A stretch of DNA of 64,000 nt from Nereocystis luetkeana (GCA_031213475.1 JARUPZ010000017.1:9685587-9749586), one strand, 5' to 3'. Positions 11,838-23,553 are shown, numbered from the stretch's first letter. Translations and numbers: made by a program. Notes: generated from the letters alone by a model not told the origin.

Positions 11838-12260
11838 ATGACGTGCGAGTAGAAGGGCCGCCTCCTACAGGTCTCACTGTGAAGGTGTTACCTACTGAGC
11901 TATAGGGGTAAAAGACCGATCGATTACCCAGCCCAGGGTAATCCTTATAACACTCTCCCCCCCTCTAAACGGCGGGATCTTTGGGGCGTCTGAACCGTAT
12001 ACATACGTCCGTACGCTGACCTACCCGCTTCGTTTCATTACCTGGGGATCCAGGGAGGGGTGTTTTTCAGTGTGCACGCGCAAGCGTTTCTGTAAAAGAA
12101 ACGTTCGAAGTGAGGTTCGAACCCGTGACCTGGACGACGTCAAAAAATGGGAAGGTGTTACCTACTGAGCTATAGGGGTGAACGCGACCGATCGATCACC
12201 CAGCCCAGGGTATAATCCTTATAACATCACCCGCAAACATGTCAATGTGTGCAAGACTGT
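11838..12260 (-). mobile_element. SINE-A, tRNA-derived, two copies
   Basis: Minus strand reads CCCCTATAGCTCAGTAGGTA (D arm and A box) and CACGGGTTCGAACCTCACTT (T arm and B box). A shorter copy lies at 11865-11960. The acceptor arms do not pair, so these are tRNA-derived repeats. Confidence 0.5.
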
Positions 12261-12422
12261 GCGCATGAACGAGTTATAGAGGAGAAAAAATGGGGAAATT
12301 TCTATGGCACCTAGCCCAGGGTATAATCCTTATAACATCACCCGCAAACATGTCAATGTGTGCAAGACTGTGCGTATGAACGAGTTATAGAGGAGAAAAA
12401 ATGGGGAAATTTCTATGGCAAT
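12201..12422 (+). repeat. Tandem duplication, period about 111 bp
   Basis: AGCCCAGGGTATAATCCTTA through TGGGGAAATTTCTATGGCA occurs twice, nearly identical. Confidence 0.8.
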
Positions 12423-12429
12423 TTTGGTG

Positions 12430-14600
12430 GACTGCGAATCTCTGGGCCTTTTCATCCTGATTCCAGCCGCACCCCGACCCCACCCGGGGGTATCAATCTG
12501 TTTATATATATATATACCCTGATCCCATGTACCAGGTAGGCAGCAGCGGTCGTCCGCACCCACGAAAAAAGAAGCAACAAAAGCTGAAACCAAAATATAA
12601 GACACTCCCCGGGCAAACATGATCTTCATTTTTTTTAATCCCCCATCCTATTCACCAATCTTCGCCCTTCTTGCTGCTGCTCCCTCCTACGTACGTACTG
12701 GTGCTGTACGAGTAGTCGCACCTCAGATCCGGGGGCACTCGTACGACGAAAACATATAACGCAGGCTCTTCTCCCCCTTCTCTCCGCTGCACGGTACACG
12801 TGCCGACGATATGTCTTGCATTTTTATCGCGAGAAAAATTCACTACCCGTATAGCCTGCCCGTAGCACTTACTTACTTCCGTCCCTCGTCGACTCGGGCC
12901 CGCCTCATACGTTTTGTTTTTTTGTTACTAGATCTTGCTGGATCTTCTCGTGATTTCTTAATGATGATATGTATGTGTATACTCGTATATCTTCCCCAAA
13001 AAATCCAGTGCACGAGATGTGAGTTCGTAGCCATGTCGACGTAGGGACTTCTGGGTACACTACTATATATCAGCTACCGTATGTATGCTCCTCCAATCGG
13101 TACTATCATTATATACGTAACGGCAAACCGGCTCTACTCTGCACACTGCAACATGCAACACACTCGTTCATCCCGTCTGGTGCCAAGCGATTTCACAGGC
13201 GGGCAGCCGCCGCTACTCTCAGCCGGCTCTATAGAGGGGCCACTATAACTATTATACTGGTACTGTTTAATAAAAAACTAAAAGAGTACGTCAGGTGTGA
13301 ATTCAACCGATCGGCAGATCGATCGATACTCAACTTTGCAAGCTGCGTGAACCGTTCACGCGTTTTCCATTATCTCCCTAGCGATTGACTACCATTATTG
13401 GCCGGTACTCCCCTGGATGCTACCAGGGTCGACGAGACGATAATACTTGTACCATTTCGTACACTGAAACAGCAGATCGACACGCGAAGGTCGGGGTACA
13501 CAAGACAATCGAAAGCTGGTTTACAACACAGACAGTTTGAACGTGACGGGCACACCAACACCGTGAAAATTTGTAGTGTGGGTGTCTGACCTGTCGATGT
13601 GTGTGGTGTATGTATGTGGTACTGCTGTATGTAGTATAATGAATATGTGTCCAGGACTCCATCATAAAACAATTAAATCGTTTTCAATCGAGCGCCCGCG
13701 TCCACGGCGTCAGCCGAAACCCTCGGTGGCTGCTGCCTGCTGAAGGCATAAAACGTATCAAACACGCCTACGTGAACCTATACAATGGGGGGGGGGGGAG
13801 GGGTCCTTAGGGCACGTCACCGCAGCACGCCCGCTGCCCTCCCCTCTCCCTCTCGGGAAATACGCGGTGTAATCGGTAGCTTTTCGGACGAACCGTTCCC
13901 GATTATGCCGCACATTCTACCGTTACACCCACGTCACCAGATGTGCGTTGTCGGCGGTCGGCGGTCGCAATGTTGCAATCGTGATACATGTAAGAATATG
14001 TGACATACACGTACCAGGTACGGCACGTATCAGATCAGGCGCCCAGGCTTGCCATCAGGCCGTGCCACATCGGTCTTGTCCGACTTCAACGGAAAGATTG
14101 TCATACAGCAGTGTAACGATACACGGGAGGGTGTGTGTGATGGAGTCGAAGGCTGAGGCGAAGAGCCCTTGCGGCCCAGGGGTGGAAGATCTGACGATGG
14201 CCGCGAAAGGCTTGCGGCACGCTGACGCACCCGAGGTATGACAGACAGGTCCCTCACCTTGTACCTGGTGCGAGTCGTACCGGATACTTGTACTCGTAGG
14301 CATGACATCTCGTTGAATGTGCGAATCGCTCTGTTTCGTAGATACGGCGGACTGCTGCTGTCTGTATACAAAGCGACCTGGGAAACTGCACGACGAGGAG
14401 TTAGCTCTCTAGGGAGAAGAGAATCAGTACGGAACGAAAACGTTCTACTGCTGCAGGCGTCATCCCTGCATGGAAATAAAGACCGGCCCTGCAACGGGCA
14501 CAAACAAAGAGGAGATCACGGTCTGACCAGTTGGATTACCACCCCCCTACACAAACTACAATCAGCGCGTACATAATATATATGATACACAGTGGGCGCT
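12430..14600. other. Intron 2 sequence without recognised coding exon
   Basis: Apart from an R8 copy I see no repeat family or splice-bounded exon. A 157-codon minus-strand frame (14030-14503) and an overlapping plus frame exist but show no recognisable motif. Confidence 0.4.
13120..13260 (+). repeat. R8 copy
   Basis: GCACACTGCAACATG, CCAAGCGATTTCACAGGC and AGAGGGGCCACTATAACT match the copy at 5370. Confidence 0.45.
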
Positions 14601-14680
14601 CTTTCAGAACCGCAGCCCAGTTTGGGGACAAACCAAATTCTAAGCAATTTGCCCCAAAAACGGAACTACAGCAGTCCTAC
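14601..14680. mobile_element. TTAA palindrome (R2), degraded
   Basis: CAGAACCGCAGCCCAGTTTG ... CCCAAAAACGGAACTACAGC; arms recognisable, ends lost. Confidence 0.5.
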
Positions 14681-15122
14681 AAACACGTCAACTTGGTACG
14701 AGGTATCCAGGCTCAATTTCTTATGTTTTTTCCCCGACCTTGATTCAACTCTGTAGTGTAGGGTTTAGAGTGTGTCCCCTGTTGAGCCGTGTTTCTTAAC
14801 CCGATTTTCAATTATATTATTGTTCGTGTCGATCTGAGCCTGTTTTTCTTAACTTAACGTTCCTTAACTGCGGGAGTCGTGGAACCACGGAGCAGTAAAT
14901 AGAGGATGCTCGCCAAGTATTCATGGTGTGTTTGATATCTGTTCCACAGTCTACTATCAATAGCATCTTCCATGTCCATGTCTGACGCCACTGGATTCTG
15001 GATTATCTTTTGTTTAATATGTGGAAGGTATGATGGGAACACACCCTCGTACGTATACGTTGTCAGTTGGCGAAGGAATTGATACTACGTACTGCCGCTG
15101 TAAATACTGCTGTAAGCAGTTA

Positions 15123-15227
15123 TTATGGGGGACCATAGTCAATAGGACCTATGGTACACATAAAAACCTATATATTTCACCATTTTTACTAACAATATTT
15201 GGTCCTATTAACTATGCCCCCCCGTAA
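15123..15227. mobile_element. MITE1 copy 5
   Basis: TTATGGGGGACCATAGTCAA ... TTAACTATGCCCCCCCGTAA; its interior GACCTATGGTACACATAAAA is the reference for the insertion comparison with copy 11. Confidence 0.8.
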
Positions 15228-15544
15228 TAATAGTGGTATTAGATACCGGGTAGAGGCCTTGACGAGCACCCGAAAAGCTCGTTCTCTTTATACTACATAC
15301 ACTCTACGTTCGAGCATCTGTGGCACACAAGCACTTCCCAGAATTTTCCCTAAGCACTGAAGTACAATTCCAACCACTATCTGTGTTGACGAAGCGCGGT
15401 TGTTGCAGGTTCTCACCTACTTACTGTATGTACCACTTTGGACATGTATATAAAGACAGTTTATACATTAATATGAATACTAAGCGTTTCTTATAGTGGC
15501 GCCCAAGGTAATTTATTCGTGCGGTGTTTTCGTACGAAGGTTGC

Positions 15545-15720
15545 CGGGACTCCCCCCCCTGTTATGAGGCTTAGATTAGGTAGGCGATTGGTTAACCTTT
15601 CACCTTTAGCCCAACGGACTAAGACCTTAACAAATGGCGTCGACGGCAGAACACGGGTTGTGAGCCGTGAGTTCGAATCTCACGTCCATCATGAAGTCGC
15701 CTACCCAATCTAAGCCTCAA
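15545..15720 (+). mobile_element. SINE-B, tRNA-derived
   Basis: TTATGAGGCTTAGATTAGGT, then A-box-like TAGCCCAACGG and B-box GAGTTCGAATCTCAC with a long spacer. The two boxes are RNA polymerase III promoter motifs. Flanks do not form an acceptor stem, so this is a retroposon, not a tRNA gene. Confidence 0.55.
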
Positions 15721-15734
15721 AACTCCCTCCCCCC

Positions 15735-15905
15735 CCCACTCCCCTACAACTTTCGCGCTTGGTGCAAGCAATGTCTGCCTGGTCGGTGAAAACCCGACGT
15801 GCTCCGTCCCGGCATTGCAGGGATGCGAGGGTCTACGGTCAAACGACCACGGCGATGCATGATGTCGAATACATATATCCTTATCGAGTACACCCCCCTC
15901 CGCAA
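15735..15905 (-). repeat. R3 fragment
   Basis: Minus-oriented TTCGCGCTTGGTGCAAGCAA through ACGGCGATGCATGATGTCG, adjoining a SINE-B copy. Confidence 0.65.
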
Positions 15906-15915
15906 TTTGTGGGCG

Positions 15916-16190
15916 CAACAAAATCCTTGTGGAGATGTGGAGATATTGGGCAATGCAGTATTACGGGGGGCCATATTAAACGGAACCTACGGTAGACACA
16001 AAAACCTATATGTTTTGCTGTTTTTAAGAACAAAATTTGGTTCTATTTACTATGGTCCCCCGCGATAGCAGACCCCGCGAGGTGTCGGCAACCTCTCAAT
16101 TGTCGGTACGCCTAATCTTGTGCTGCTACATGGTTGAATGTCTCCACACATATGATATTTTTACGTCTGCATTGTGCACGGCGGGGGGTT
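15916..16190. mobile_element. R9 element split by MITE1 copy 6
   Basis: CCTTGTGGAGATGTGGAGAT, MITE1, then GTGTCGGCAACCTCTCAATT ... TGGTTGAATGTCTCCACACA and a G run. Confidence 0.5.
15961..16065. mobile_element. MITE1 copy 6, nested in R9
   Basis: TTACGGGGGGCCATATTAAA ... TTACTATGGTCCCCCGCGA. It interrupts a copy of repeat R9 (15916-16190). Confidence 0.8.
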
Positions 16191-17389
16191 TGAGTTAGGG
16201 GGCACCTGTGTACTGGTACACGGTACGGTGGCTCCTCGTTCGCTTATTCCTCTACCTTAATATCTTTGCGACGTCTGGTGTTCTCCGCCTTTCTCAAAGT
16301 CTGTGGCCGCAGACTTTGTGCGAGAATCTCTCTGTGGGACAAAGAATCAGGACGGACGCTGAGTTCCTGATATATCCCACCGAGCACCTGAACCCTCTTC
16401 TCGCCCCTCTCTCCTCTATTGTCTTTTCTCGCGAAGAAGGCTACGTATAAAGAGTACATAATGCCGAATGCAGATGGAGCCGCCCAACCTGAAGGTCCGC
16501 CAAGTATCTGGACCTCTCCTTGCCTTGCCTCTCCTCTCTTTTGTTTTGTTACGCGCAGAGACGTAGATTTGTCCCACCAAGCGCGCCTGACCCCAGATGT
16601 ATCCTCCCTCCTCTCTACGTATGCCCCAGAGCGTCGCGCCCGCTAGACCAGACTTAGCAACAACATCGCATCCAAATCTAGATACACGGCTGTTTTATCG
16701 CTCATAAGCCGGACGCACCACCACTATGCCCTTGACTTGTTATGTGCTGCACCTGGCGCCGTGCTCGTTCGAGTTCATTGGTAGTATTCGTGCTCGTGGG
16801 CGACGGTGTTGTTGCTTCTGTAGCATGGCTTGTCGCGAGTGAGTTCGTCCGAGTTTCATGCCGCGAATGTTAAGGGATAATCTCTGAAACATGAAACACG
16901 CTTTCCCACGCAAATACACGCTTCTACCGTACGTGTAATAGTCATGGCAGTTCGTGCGTAGTGTGGAACACGCCCATCGTTCCAAAGTATGACGCGGTTG
17001 CGCTGTACCAGGTAGCTTGTAGGAAACACGCCTCTTCCCAAGTACCAAGCGCTTCGGGCTGAAATGTAAGGAACCTTGGGTCATGCATATGGAGACGAAA
17101 CGTTTATTATATTCCCGGCCAGCGTGGTATCGCTCAGCCGTGATGAAGCTACTGCAGCTTAGCTCCCACCTATGAAGGGTACGTAAGTATATTTACGTCG
17201 TGTATATTATAAAATTAAAAAACAACAGCTATGAATATGTACTCCCATGTCGTGTATTCTGTTCGCCCTTCTGTTATACAGTGTATACTTCGTACATCTT
17301 TATAAAATAACAGCAATGGATATAAACGTTTACGCCGTTTGTTATGTCCGCCCCTTCTGTTCTCCCTTCTTCAATACGATAGCTGTAAC

Positions 17390-17545
17390 TCATATCCGGA
17401 GTCACCAATCAGGCGTGTTTTACTCCCCTTTTTCATCCCCACTACGGTTCGTGTCTCGCATCTTTTTTCGCTTTTTAGAGAAGACTTCCTCCAGCCCTTA
17501 TTTCTTCCCCCGTCGGCTCGCATATACCTGGGTATCGATTGCGCC
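17390..17545 (+). repeat. R7 copy
   Basis: GTAACTCATATCCGGAGTCA ... CCCACTACGGTTCGTGTCTC. Related to 25467-25620 and 62345-62412. Confidence 0.5.
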
Positions 17546-17565
17546 AACCCACGCTACTACAGCTA

Positions 17566-17762
17566 TTACGGGGGACCATAGTAAATAGGATCAAATAATG
17601 CCAGTAAAAGTAGCTGCAGTAAATGTATACCACTCTGGTCGTAAATTTAAGCACCGTTTCTCCGTTAATATTAAGACAAAGCGGTGCTTACATTTACGCC
17701 CATAGCGGTAGGTTTCTTGTGTGCACCATAGGTCCCTATTTCCCATGGTCCCCCCCCGTAAA
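17566..17762. mobile_element. MITE1 copy 7 carrying a MITE2 insertion
   Basis: MITE1 ends TTACGGGGGACCATAGTAAA and CCATGGTCCCCCCCCGTAA enclose an 83-bp MITE2 (17628-17710) inserted at an internal TA that is duplicated. Confidence 0.8.
17628..17710. mobile_element. MITE2, intact copy nested in MITE1
   Basis: TACCACTCTGGTCGTAAATT ... and the inverse ending CGCCCATAGCGGTA form about 32-bp TIRs. The element is CC...GG flanked by duplicated TA. This is the clearest copy and defines the family. Confidence 0.8.
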
Positions 17763-18064
17763 TAGTAGGCGCTCTCAGCAGTAGATCCTGTTGTTTCATT
17801 AATTTCTTGTCGCCTACCTGGTATAGAACTAAACAAAAACTGACACGCGTGGGGTTTGACCTCAACCGCCAACAACTCTCGGTATTGATAGCGTTCGTTC
17901 CCGCCGGCATCGACTCAACAGGTAGAGATCCGTTCCCACCCGAGACGCGGTCATTCCGAAGCGAACGTGGTACATACCCTTTCCCACGTAAGATTCTGCT
18001 GTGCTGATGTTGTGAGAAGTGCCAAGCAAACCTTTGCCCACGTGAGACGCGGTATTCACTCAAC

Positions 18065-18167
18065 TAACCCCTTTAGGACACCGCAGTCCCGTTTTTTGGG
18101 ACAAACCCTTTTAAATCCAAGTAGTTCGTCCCCAATTGTCCCCAAAACGGGACTGCGGTACTAAAAG
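18065..18167. mobile_element. TTAA palindrome (R2)
   Basis: TAACCCCTTTAGGACACCGC ... GACTGCGGTACTAAAAG; extra CCCCAATTGT before the right arm. Confidence 0.75.
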
Positions 18168-18254
18168 CAGTACTGAAGGGGTGAAGCTCGTGTGGAGCAT
18201 GTCCTTTCCCATGAAAGACGCGATTTATGATCTGCATGTGGGGAGGCGTTCTAT

Positions 18255-18472
18255 GGTAGTGGCTCCTTACTTGAGGAACCTGTGCCTCACCCAAAAACTG
18301 TCCTCAGCAAAAATCACATTGCATCACCGATTAATAAACCCATGGCCCAAGCATACAACAACGTCATTTTTCGAAAATAATATTGGGCATTGCGACGGTT
18401 TCGGGTTAAGGAGCCCCGACATTCAGAAAACGTTTTGTGGAAATGTGCTACGTACGTCCATCGTAGAATGTC
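18255..18472 (+). repeat. R5 copy
   Basis: TGGCTCCTTACTTGAGGAAC ... ACTGTCCTCAGCAAAAATCA ... CATCGTAGAATG. About 215 bp, four copies in the window. Confidence 0.65.
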
Positions 18473-18740
18473 GTCTGGAACAGATCATTTCCCGCGCCAA
18501 GGGTCGGTTAACCGGAAGGTATGGTGGAACAGATCCTTCGCTGCTCTAAAGATAACGCGAATCCTATCGTAAGGCTCGGCTGCTCTAAAGATAACGCGAA
18601 TCCTATCCTTTCCTACGTAAGCCGCGCGGTTATATTCTGAAGTCGGTATGGCGCAAAGCCCCTTTCGCGCTTGAGGCTCGCCCGTTCTGAAGTGGACGCG
18701 GGGCACGCCTTTTTTTCCGCGAAAATAAAAAGTGTATTTT

Positions 18741-18846
18741 TTACGGGGGAAACATGGCAAGTAGGACCAAATACAGTCAGTACAAATGGAGAAATATAGA
18801 GGTTTCTGCGTCTACCATGGGTCCTATTAGCTATGTTCCTCCGTAA
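18741..18846. mobile_element. MITE1 copy 8
   Basis: Diverged ends TTACGGGGGAAACATGGCAA and TAGCTATGTTCCTCCGTAA; intron 2. Confidence 0.75.
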
Positions 18847-19517
18847 TAGCAGTCACGTGCTGATGGTGAACACTCCCAAGGTAGCCGTTTGCGCACTCTG
18901 GCTGGCGCAGGCATACACTCTAAGAGGCTCGTTCAAATCTGGAGTCTGTCCAAGACACGGCATCCCGAGCCGGCCGAGATAACCGAGAGTATTTCCAAGA
19001 GCATCCCTCCAAGCCGGCCGAAACAACTTTGGGTCTTACCAAGCACAGGATCCAAGCACTGACCCCTAAATGATGAAGCCTTAAGACTCGGGTTGGGGTT
19101 AGGGTTCGGGTCGATTGGGTCGGGCTTTAGCCGTACGGAACCCCCCCCCCCCCCGTCAACATGCACTGCCAATATGTGGCCACGCCTCAGATAGTGTCGG
19201 CCCTTTAGCTACGGCAATGCACTGTTCATACAACTAAATATGAGCCTTATATATCCCAAAGTGATTTGTGTCCATGACGGGGAGTTTACCCCCAACACGA
19301 CGAACGGGGGTTACTCGAAGCGTAACTCCATTTTGAGGCCCAGGCATGATGGCCACCTAATGCACGCCCAAGGGAGGGGTGACCGGCTTTCCAGGGGGAA
19401 GAGCGGGCACCGGGTGCAAGCGTACGACATCATGCTTGCGCGCGTGTCGAGCAAATCTCAGCGCGTCTCGTTGCGTTGCGCGTTGGATGCAGCAACCCCC
19501 TCCCCTTGCGCAACGTG

Positions 19518-19605
19518 TTAACTCTTTTAGAACCGCAGTCCCGTTTCGGGGACAAACCACTCAAATTCCAAGTAGTGTGTCCCCAAAACGGGACTGCGAT
19601 CCTAA
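19518..19605. mobile_element. TTAA palindrome (R2)
   Basis: TTAACTCTTTTAGAACCGCA ... ACGGGACTGCGATCCTAA, near-perfect inverted arms of about 38 bp. Confidence 0.8.
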
Positions 19606-19969
19606 CAGGGCCAAGATTAACACAACGCGAGTGTAAAAAAAAAACTCCTTTGCGCGGGGACATTGAACAAACACAACGGACCGTTAGGATGCACCGGATC
19701 GCGAAGCTGTCGACACCTCGCCGGGATTAGCCACGGCTGTTCAACTCCACATCTGCACAAGGATAGTTTCACACCCTCTCTTGCACACCGACATACAGGA
19801 CAGCTGCTAAGAGAGCGAGCCGTGAGGACTGAAATTGACACGGAAATTGGAACTTCGGGAGTCGTTGCACTGGACTGAAAGTTAGATTCGAATCTGCCTC
19901 CTTCCCAGAAAATGTATCGGACATCTCACGTTGAACATGAGCTCTCATGTTGCTTGTTAGGTACCCTTG

Positions 19970-19984
19970 CACTACTACTATTAA

Positions 19985-20028
<44 letters not shown>

Positions 20029-20078
20029 ATATCAATACTGCTACTGCTATTACTACTACTACTACTACTACTACTACG

Positions 20079-20115
<37 letters not shown>

Positions 20116-20143
20116 TTATCAATACTGCTACTACTATTAATAT

Positions 20144-20193
<50 letters not shown>

Positions 20194-20269
20194 TACTACT
20201 ACTACTACTACTACTAATATCAATACTGCTACTACTATTATTAATACTACTACTACTACTACTACTACG

Positions 20270-20343
<74 letters not shown>
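19970..20343 (+). repeat. (TAC)n microsatellite
   Basis: About 370 bp of CTA/TAC triplets with TAATATCAATACTGC interruptions; opens false Leu, Tyr and Thr reading frames. Confidence 0.95.
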
Positions 20344-20975
20344 GTAGTGGCTTCAAATCCGAGCTGATTCGACGCTTTTTTTTTTCTTATCGTACCACCA
20401 TAAGGGGTTTTGCCGCTTTTTTTTTGCGATGAATTTACTCGCCCCTCTTTTTTTGCGATGAGTTTATATACACGCCGATCGTTTTCGAATGTGTGTACAC
20501 TTACGCCAATCGGTCTTGGGATGCCGGCCGTTGTTTTCTTGTTCGTGCGTACGCGACTTCGCGTTTTTTTGTTTTTTTTTGTTTCTTGCCTTCTCTTCGT
20601 ATTTTTTTTGCGGTTGACACACGCTGCGGAACAACAGCGGCGGATGGTAGCCACTAAGGTAACAACTGTTAATTGTATGATAAGGGGAGGCAGGCGTAAC
20701 GAAACCGGTGGCTTTGGAAAATTATGTGGAAGAGGGTGGAAGAGGGTCTCTGGAAGAGGGTCTCTTCCGTGGAGGCGTTGCTCGACGGTTTGCGCTCGCC
20801 TCGTTGTCCAGAGAATCAGATGGGAACTTCGTCCAGAGGGGGAGGGGGGGTGTTGTCTGATCACACGGGTGATGGTGTTACACGGTGAGCACACCCTTCT
20901 TTCCCCAAGTAGGGCACGGTTTTTCAGTGAAGTTCGGAGGCGTTCGTTCTACGCTACAGGTTCACCCCAACTTTT

Positions 20976-21195
20976 ATGAGGCTCCTTGCTCACTTGAAGA
21001 GCTCCATACCTCACGCGAAACCTGACTTCAGCAAAAAAACAAAATTGCCTCCCGATGAATAATCCCATGGCTAAATCATAAAAAAACCCGTCTTTTTTCG
21101 AAACAAGATTGGCACTCCGACGATTTTGGGTTATATGGAGCCCCGTCATTCGGAACACATTTTACCGGAAATGTGCTACGTACCTCTATCGTAGA
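20976..21195 (+). repeat. R5 copy
   Basis: GAGGCTCCTTGCTCACTTGA ... CGAAACAAGATTGGCACTCC ... TATCGTAGAACGC. Confidence 0.65.
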
Positions 21196-21399
21196 ACGCA
21201 CCTTTGTTTTCGCCTCAACAAGGTTGAGCGAACCTCCTATGGGACGAAGGATGCTAGGAAGCGAGACAAAGGATAGTGCGGAACACTACACACTGCTGTT
21301 GTAGTATTGCCTTGAAAGGCCTTGATATGCCGGTAACTACATACATCTGCGTGCAGGTTTTGGGGACGCGATTTGTGTTTGTTGGGAGGCATGTCTTAG

Positions 21400-21610
21400 A
21401 TGGGGAACCGGGGATTTCAGAACGAGGCAAACGAGCCCACCCCTTTAGCCTTCTTCATGGCCGGGCTGTGGAATAAAACGTTGTATTGGGAACGTGGTTT
21501 GTAATACTCGGAGTGCGTGTCTTAGCTGGGAAACCAAGGGTTTCAGAGCGAGGCAATTAGCCCACCCCTTTGTTCTCCTTCTTGACCGGATTGCGGAATG
21601 AAGCGGCATT
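21400..21610 (+). repeat. Diverged tandem duplication
   Basis: GATTTCAGAACGAGGCAAAC ... CCCACCCCTTTAGCCTTCTT and GGTTTCAGAGCGAGGCAATT ... CCCACCCCTTTGTTCTCCTT about 120 bp apart. Confidence 0.6.
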
Positions 21611-21635
21611 TCTTCTTCTTCTTCTATCTAGCTAT

Positions 21636-21746
21636 AAGCATCCAGCACGTGAGCAGCAACTCGATCACCTGCTCAACAAGCTAAACCTGGCAAGGGACCC
21701 CCTGTGCCCCACCATGCATAACTTTGCGCCATTTCCACGTAGATAG
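21636..21746 (+). other. Possible coding fragment in intron 2
   Basis: After TTCTATCTAG the frame reads YKHPAREQQLDHLLNKLNLA then RDPLCPTMHNFAPFP before TAG. It looks protein-like and is not repetitive, but has no clear donor and would break the phase chain. Perhaps a transposon relic. Confidence 0.25.
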
Positions 21747-21779
21747 ACGAGGCGTCCTACGATGGAGAGGTTCGCCCCA

Positions 21780-21985
21780 TTTGTTCTGGGGCTCCTCACC
21801 CGAAAACTGCCTTCAGCATAAAATCAAATTACATCCCGATGAATAATCCCATGACCAGTCCAAGCATACCGAGCCGTCATTTTTCGAAACAAGATTGCCA
21901 TTCCGACGATTTCGAGCCAAGGAACCCCGACACCCAGAAACCATTTCAGCAGAAATTTGCTACCTTTGTCGTACAACGCGTCCGT
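21780..21985 (+). repeat. R5 copy
   Basis: GGGGCTCCTCACCCGAAAAC ... CGAAACAAGATTGCCATTCC ... TTTGTCGTACAACGCG. Confidence 0.65.
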
Positions 21986-22279
21986 CGTAGAGGAGGCGTT
22001 TTCCTAAACGGCCAGAAGCGGCTGTACCAAAGTTACAGCTTTGTTGTGCTGAAGTGAGTAGGGTCCCGCGTTAGACGCGGCTGTACCGAAACCTTTGTAG
22101 AGCACACAATCTCCCACACAAGGCGCGCCGCGGTTCTACCTACGTTATGTCACTACAGTAGCGTGGAACACGCTCCTTCCCTTGTGAGACGCGATGACTG
22201 TTTGCACCTTTTTTTCATGACTGTTTGTACCTTTTTTTATCACGTCTGCCATCCGAAAAAAGCGGAAGCAAAAACAAGA

Positions 22280-22462
22280 CAGAGCTGTTCACGGGTCGGG
22301 TCGAAATCTCGCGGGTCGTGTGGGGTCGGGTACATTCGGGGCATCAAATGTGATCCCGATCCGGCTCGCGGTATCTTGAAGACCTCCTGACCCGATCCGG
22401 CCCGGCCCAGCCCAGCCCGGCCTGACCCGTGAGATGTTGAAGACCTCCTGACCCGTGAAAAA
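22280..22462. mobile_element. R4, about 190-bp element
   Basis: GCTGTTCACGGGTCGGGTCG start, GACCTCCTGACCCGTGAAAA end. Inverted GGGTC/GACCC termini; two further copies at 27272 and 54538. Confidence 0.6.
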
Positions 22463-22636
22463 CGGCCCCGTCCTTCGTGCTCGGCGTTGCCTCACTACTA
22501 TTAATAATAGTCGCTACTATCTCAAATGACATGAGGAGCATGCTGAAGATGATTCTTCAACTAAATGTGTATAGGTAGACCGCAACCCCTTGCGTGGGTA
22601 CACTCGACATGAGGAGGGGGGGGGGGGGGGGGGGGT

Positions 22637-23125
22637 ACTCGATAGGAGAGATGTATTCGATCTCATGCATGGCCGTAGTCGTATGACCATAGACCCTCGC
22701 ATCCCTACAATGCCGGGACGGAGCATGTCGGGTTTTCACCGACCAGGCAGACATTGCTTGCACCAAGCGCGAAGCGCCGTGAGGTGTCCGGCGAGTCGCA
22801 CGAAGGCTGAGCTGCATCCTACTAAGAACCGTCTGTGAGGCGGACTTGCATACGGAGGACAGCTTCAATGAGTTGATTTAATTTCCGGTGTACGAGTAGG
22901 CAATTCCAGAGACAGCAATGGGAGTACTTTGCAACTCCCTCTAGGGTGCCTTAACCTTGACCACTACGTGATGCGATCAATCTCCTTGTGCGAAGCAAAG
23001 GTTCTTTTTCTCGCACAAATGATCTAACTCGACAACCAGCTTCGGGCGACCGCCGAAAAAAAAAACGGGCACCCCGGTTGTCTAGCTTGCGTAGTGAGCG
23101 GCATGGTTTACGGCGTCGATACGTG
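22637..23125 (+). repeat. R3, near full-length
   Basis: Preceded by a 22-nt G run; from TACTCGATAGGAGAGATGTA to GGCATGGTTTACGGCGTCG. About 490 bp; ends about 170 bp before exon 3. Confidence 0.75.
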
Positions 23126-23297
23126 TTTCCAAAACTATGCTGTTTTGTGTATACCCCGCGGGTCACCGGCCCCCTCCAGCACCACCGAACCCTTCGCGGT
23201 ACCGCGACCGCGCCACACCCTGCGCCGCGCCCGCCCCTCACACCAGCCTCCGTCAGCCCCGGCGAAATATAATCTTGCCTTTAAACTGTCGTAACAG

Positions 23298-23410
23298 GAG
23301 CATGCGGAGGAGAAGGCTTCGACCGCGGAGCTGGAGCCGTATCGACGACTCTTCGAACAGCACAAAGGAGATCTGAGGGCGATGTTCGATACCCTCGGGG
23401 AGGACCCAGG
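23298..23410 (+). CDS. Exon 3
   Basis: Acceptor GTAACAG and donor GTGAGC bound 113 nt encoding a charged helical-looking segment with ELEPYRRLFEQHKGDLRAMF and DTLGEDP. Phase 0 in, phase 2 out. The sequence looks clearly coding and is unrelated to nearby repeats. It lies after an 18-kb intron; a MITE1 copy begins 38 bp after its donor. I do not recognise the N-terminal domain it belongs to. Confidence 0.65.
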
Positions 23411-23447
23411 GTGAGCAAAGCGTCGGACAATATTGGGGAATAATGTA

Positions 23448-23553
23448 TTACGGGGGTGCCGTAGTAAACAGGGCCTACGGTGCACACAGAAACCTATGTG
23501 TTTGACTATTTTTACGAACACTATTTGGTCCTATTTACTTTGGTCCCCCGTAA
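23448..23553. mobile_element. MITE1 copy 9
   Basis: TTACGGGGGTGCCGTAGTAA ... TTACTTTGGTCCCCCGTAA, starting 38 bp after the exon 3 donor. Confidence 0.8.

Larger units (their letters stand above)
16190..18060. other. Intron 2, degenerate CCCACGTGAGACGCG-type repeats
   Basis: From about 16990 to 18620, and again near 22100-22190, short motifs like TTTCCCACGTGAGACGCGGT recur irregularly. R7 and MITE copies also lie here. No exon seen. Confidence 0.4.

Noticed and set aside
12105-12180. tRNA gene on the minus strand
   Set aside because: D and T arms are recognisable but acceptor arms do not pair and the body is repeated; a SINE.
20410-20979. 189-codon plus-strand ORF
   Set aside because: T-rich tracts give a Phe/Leu-rich frame; no motif and no fit to the splice chain.
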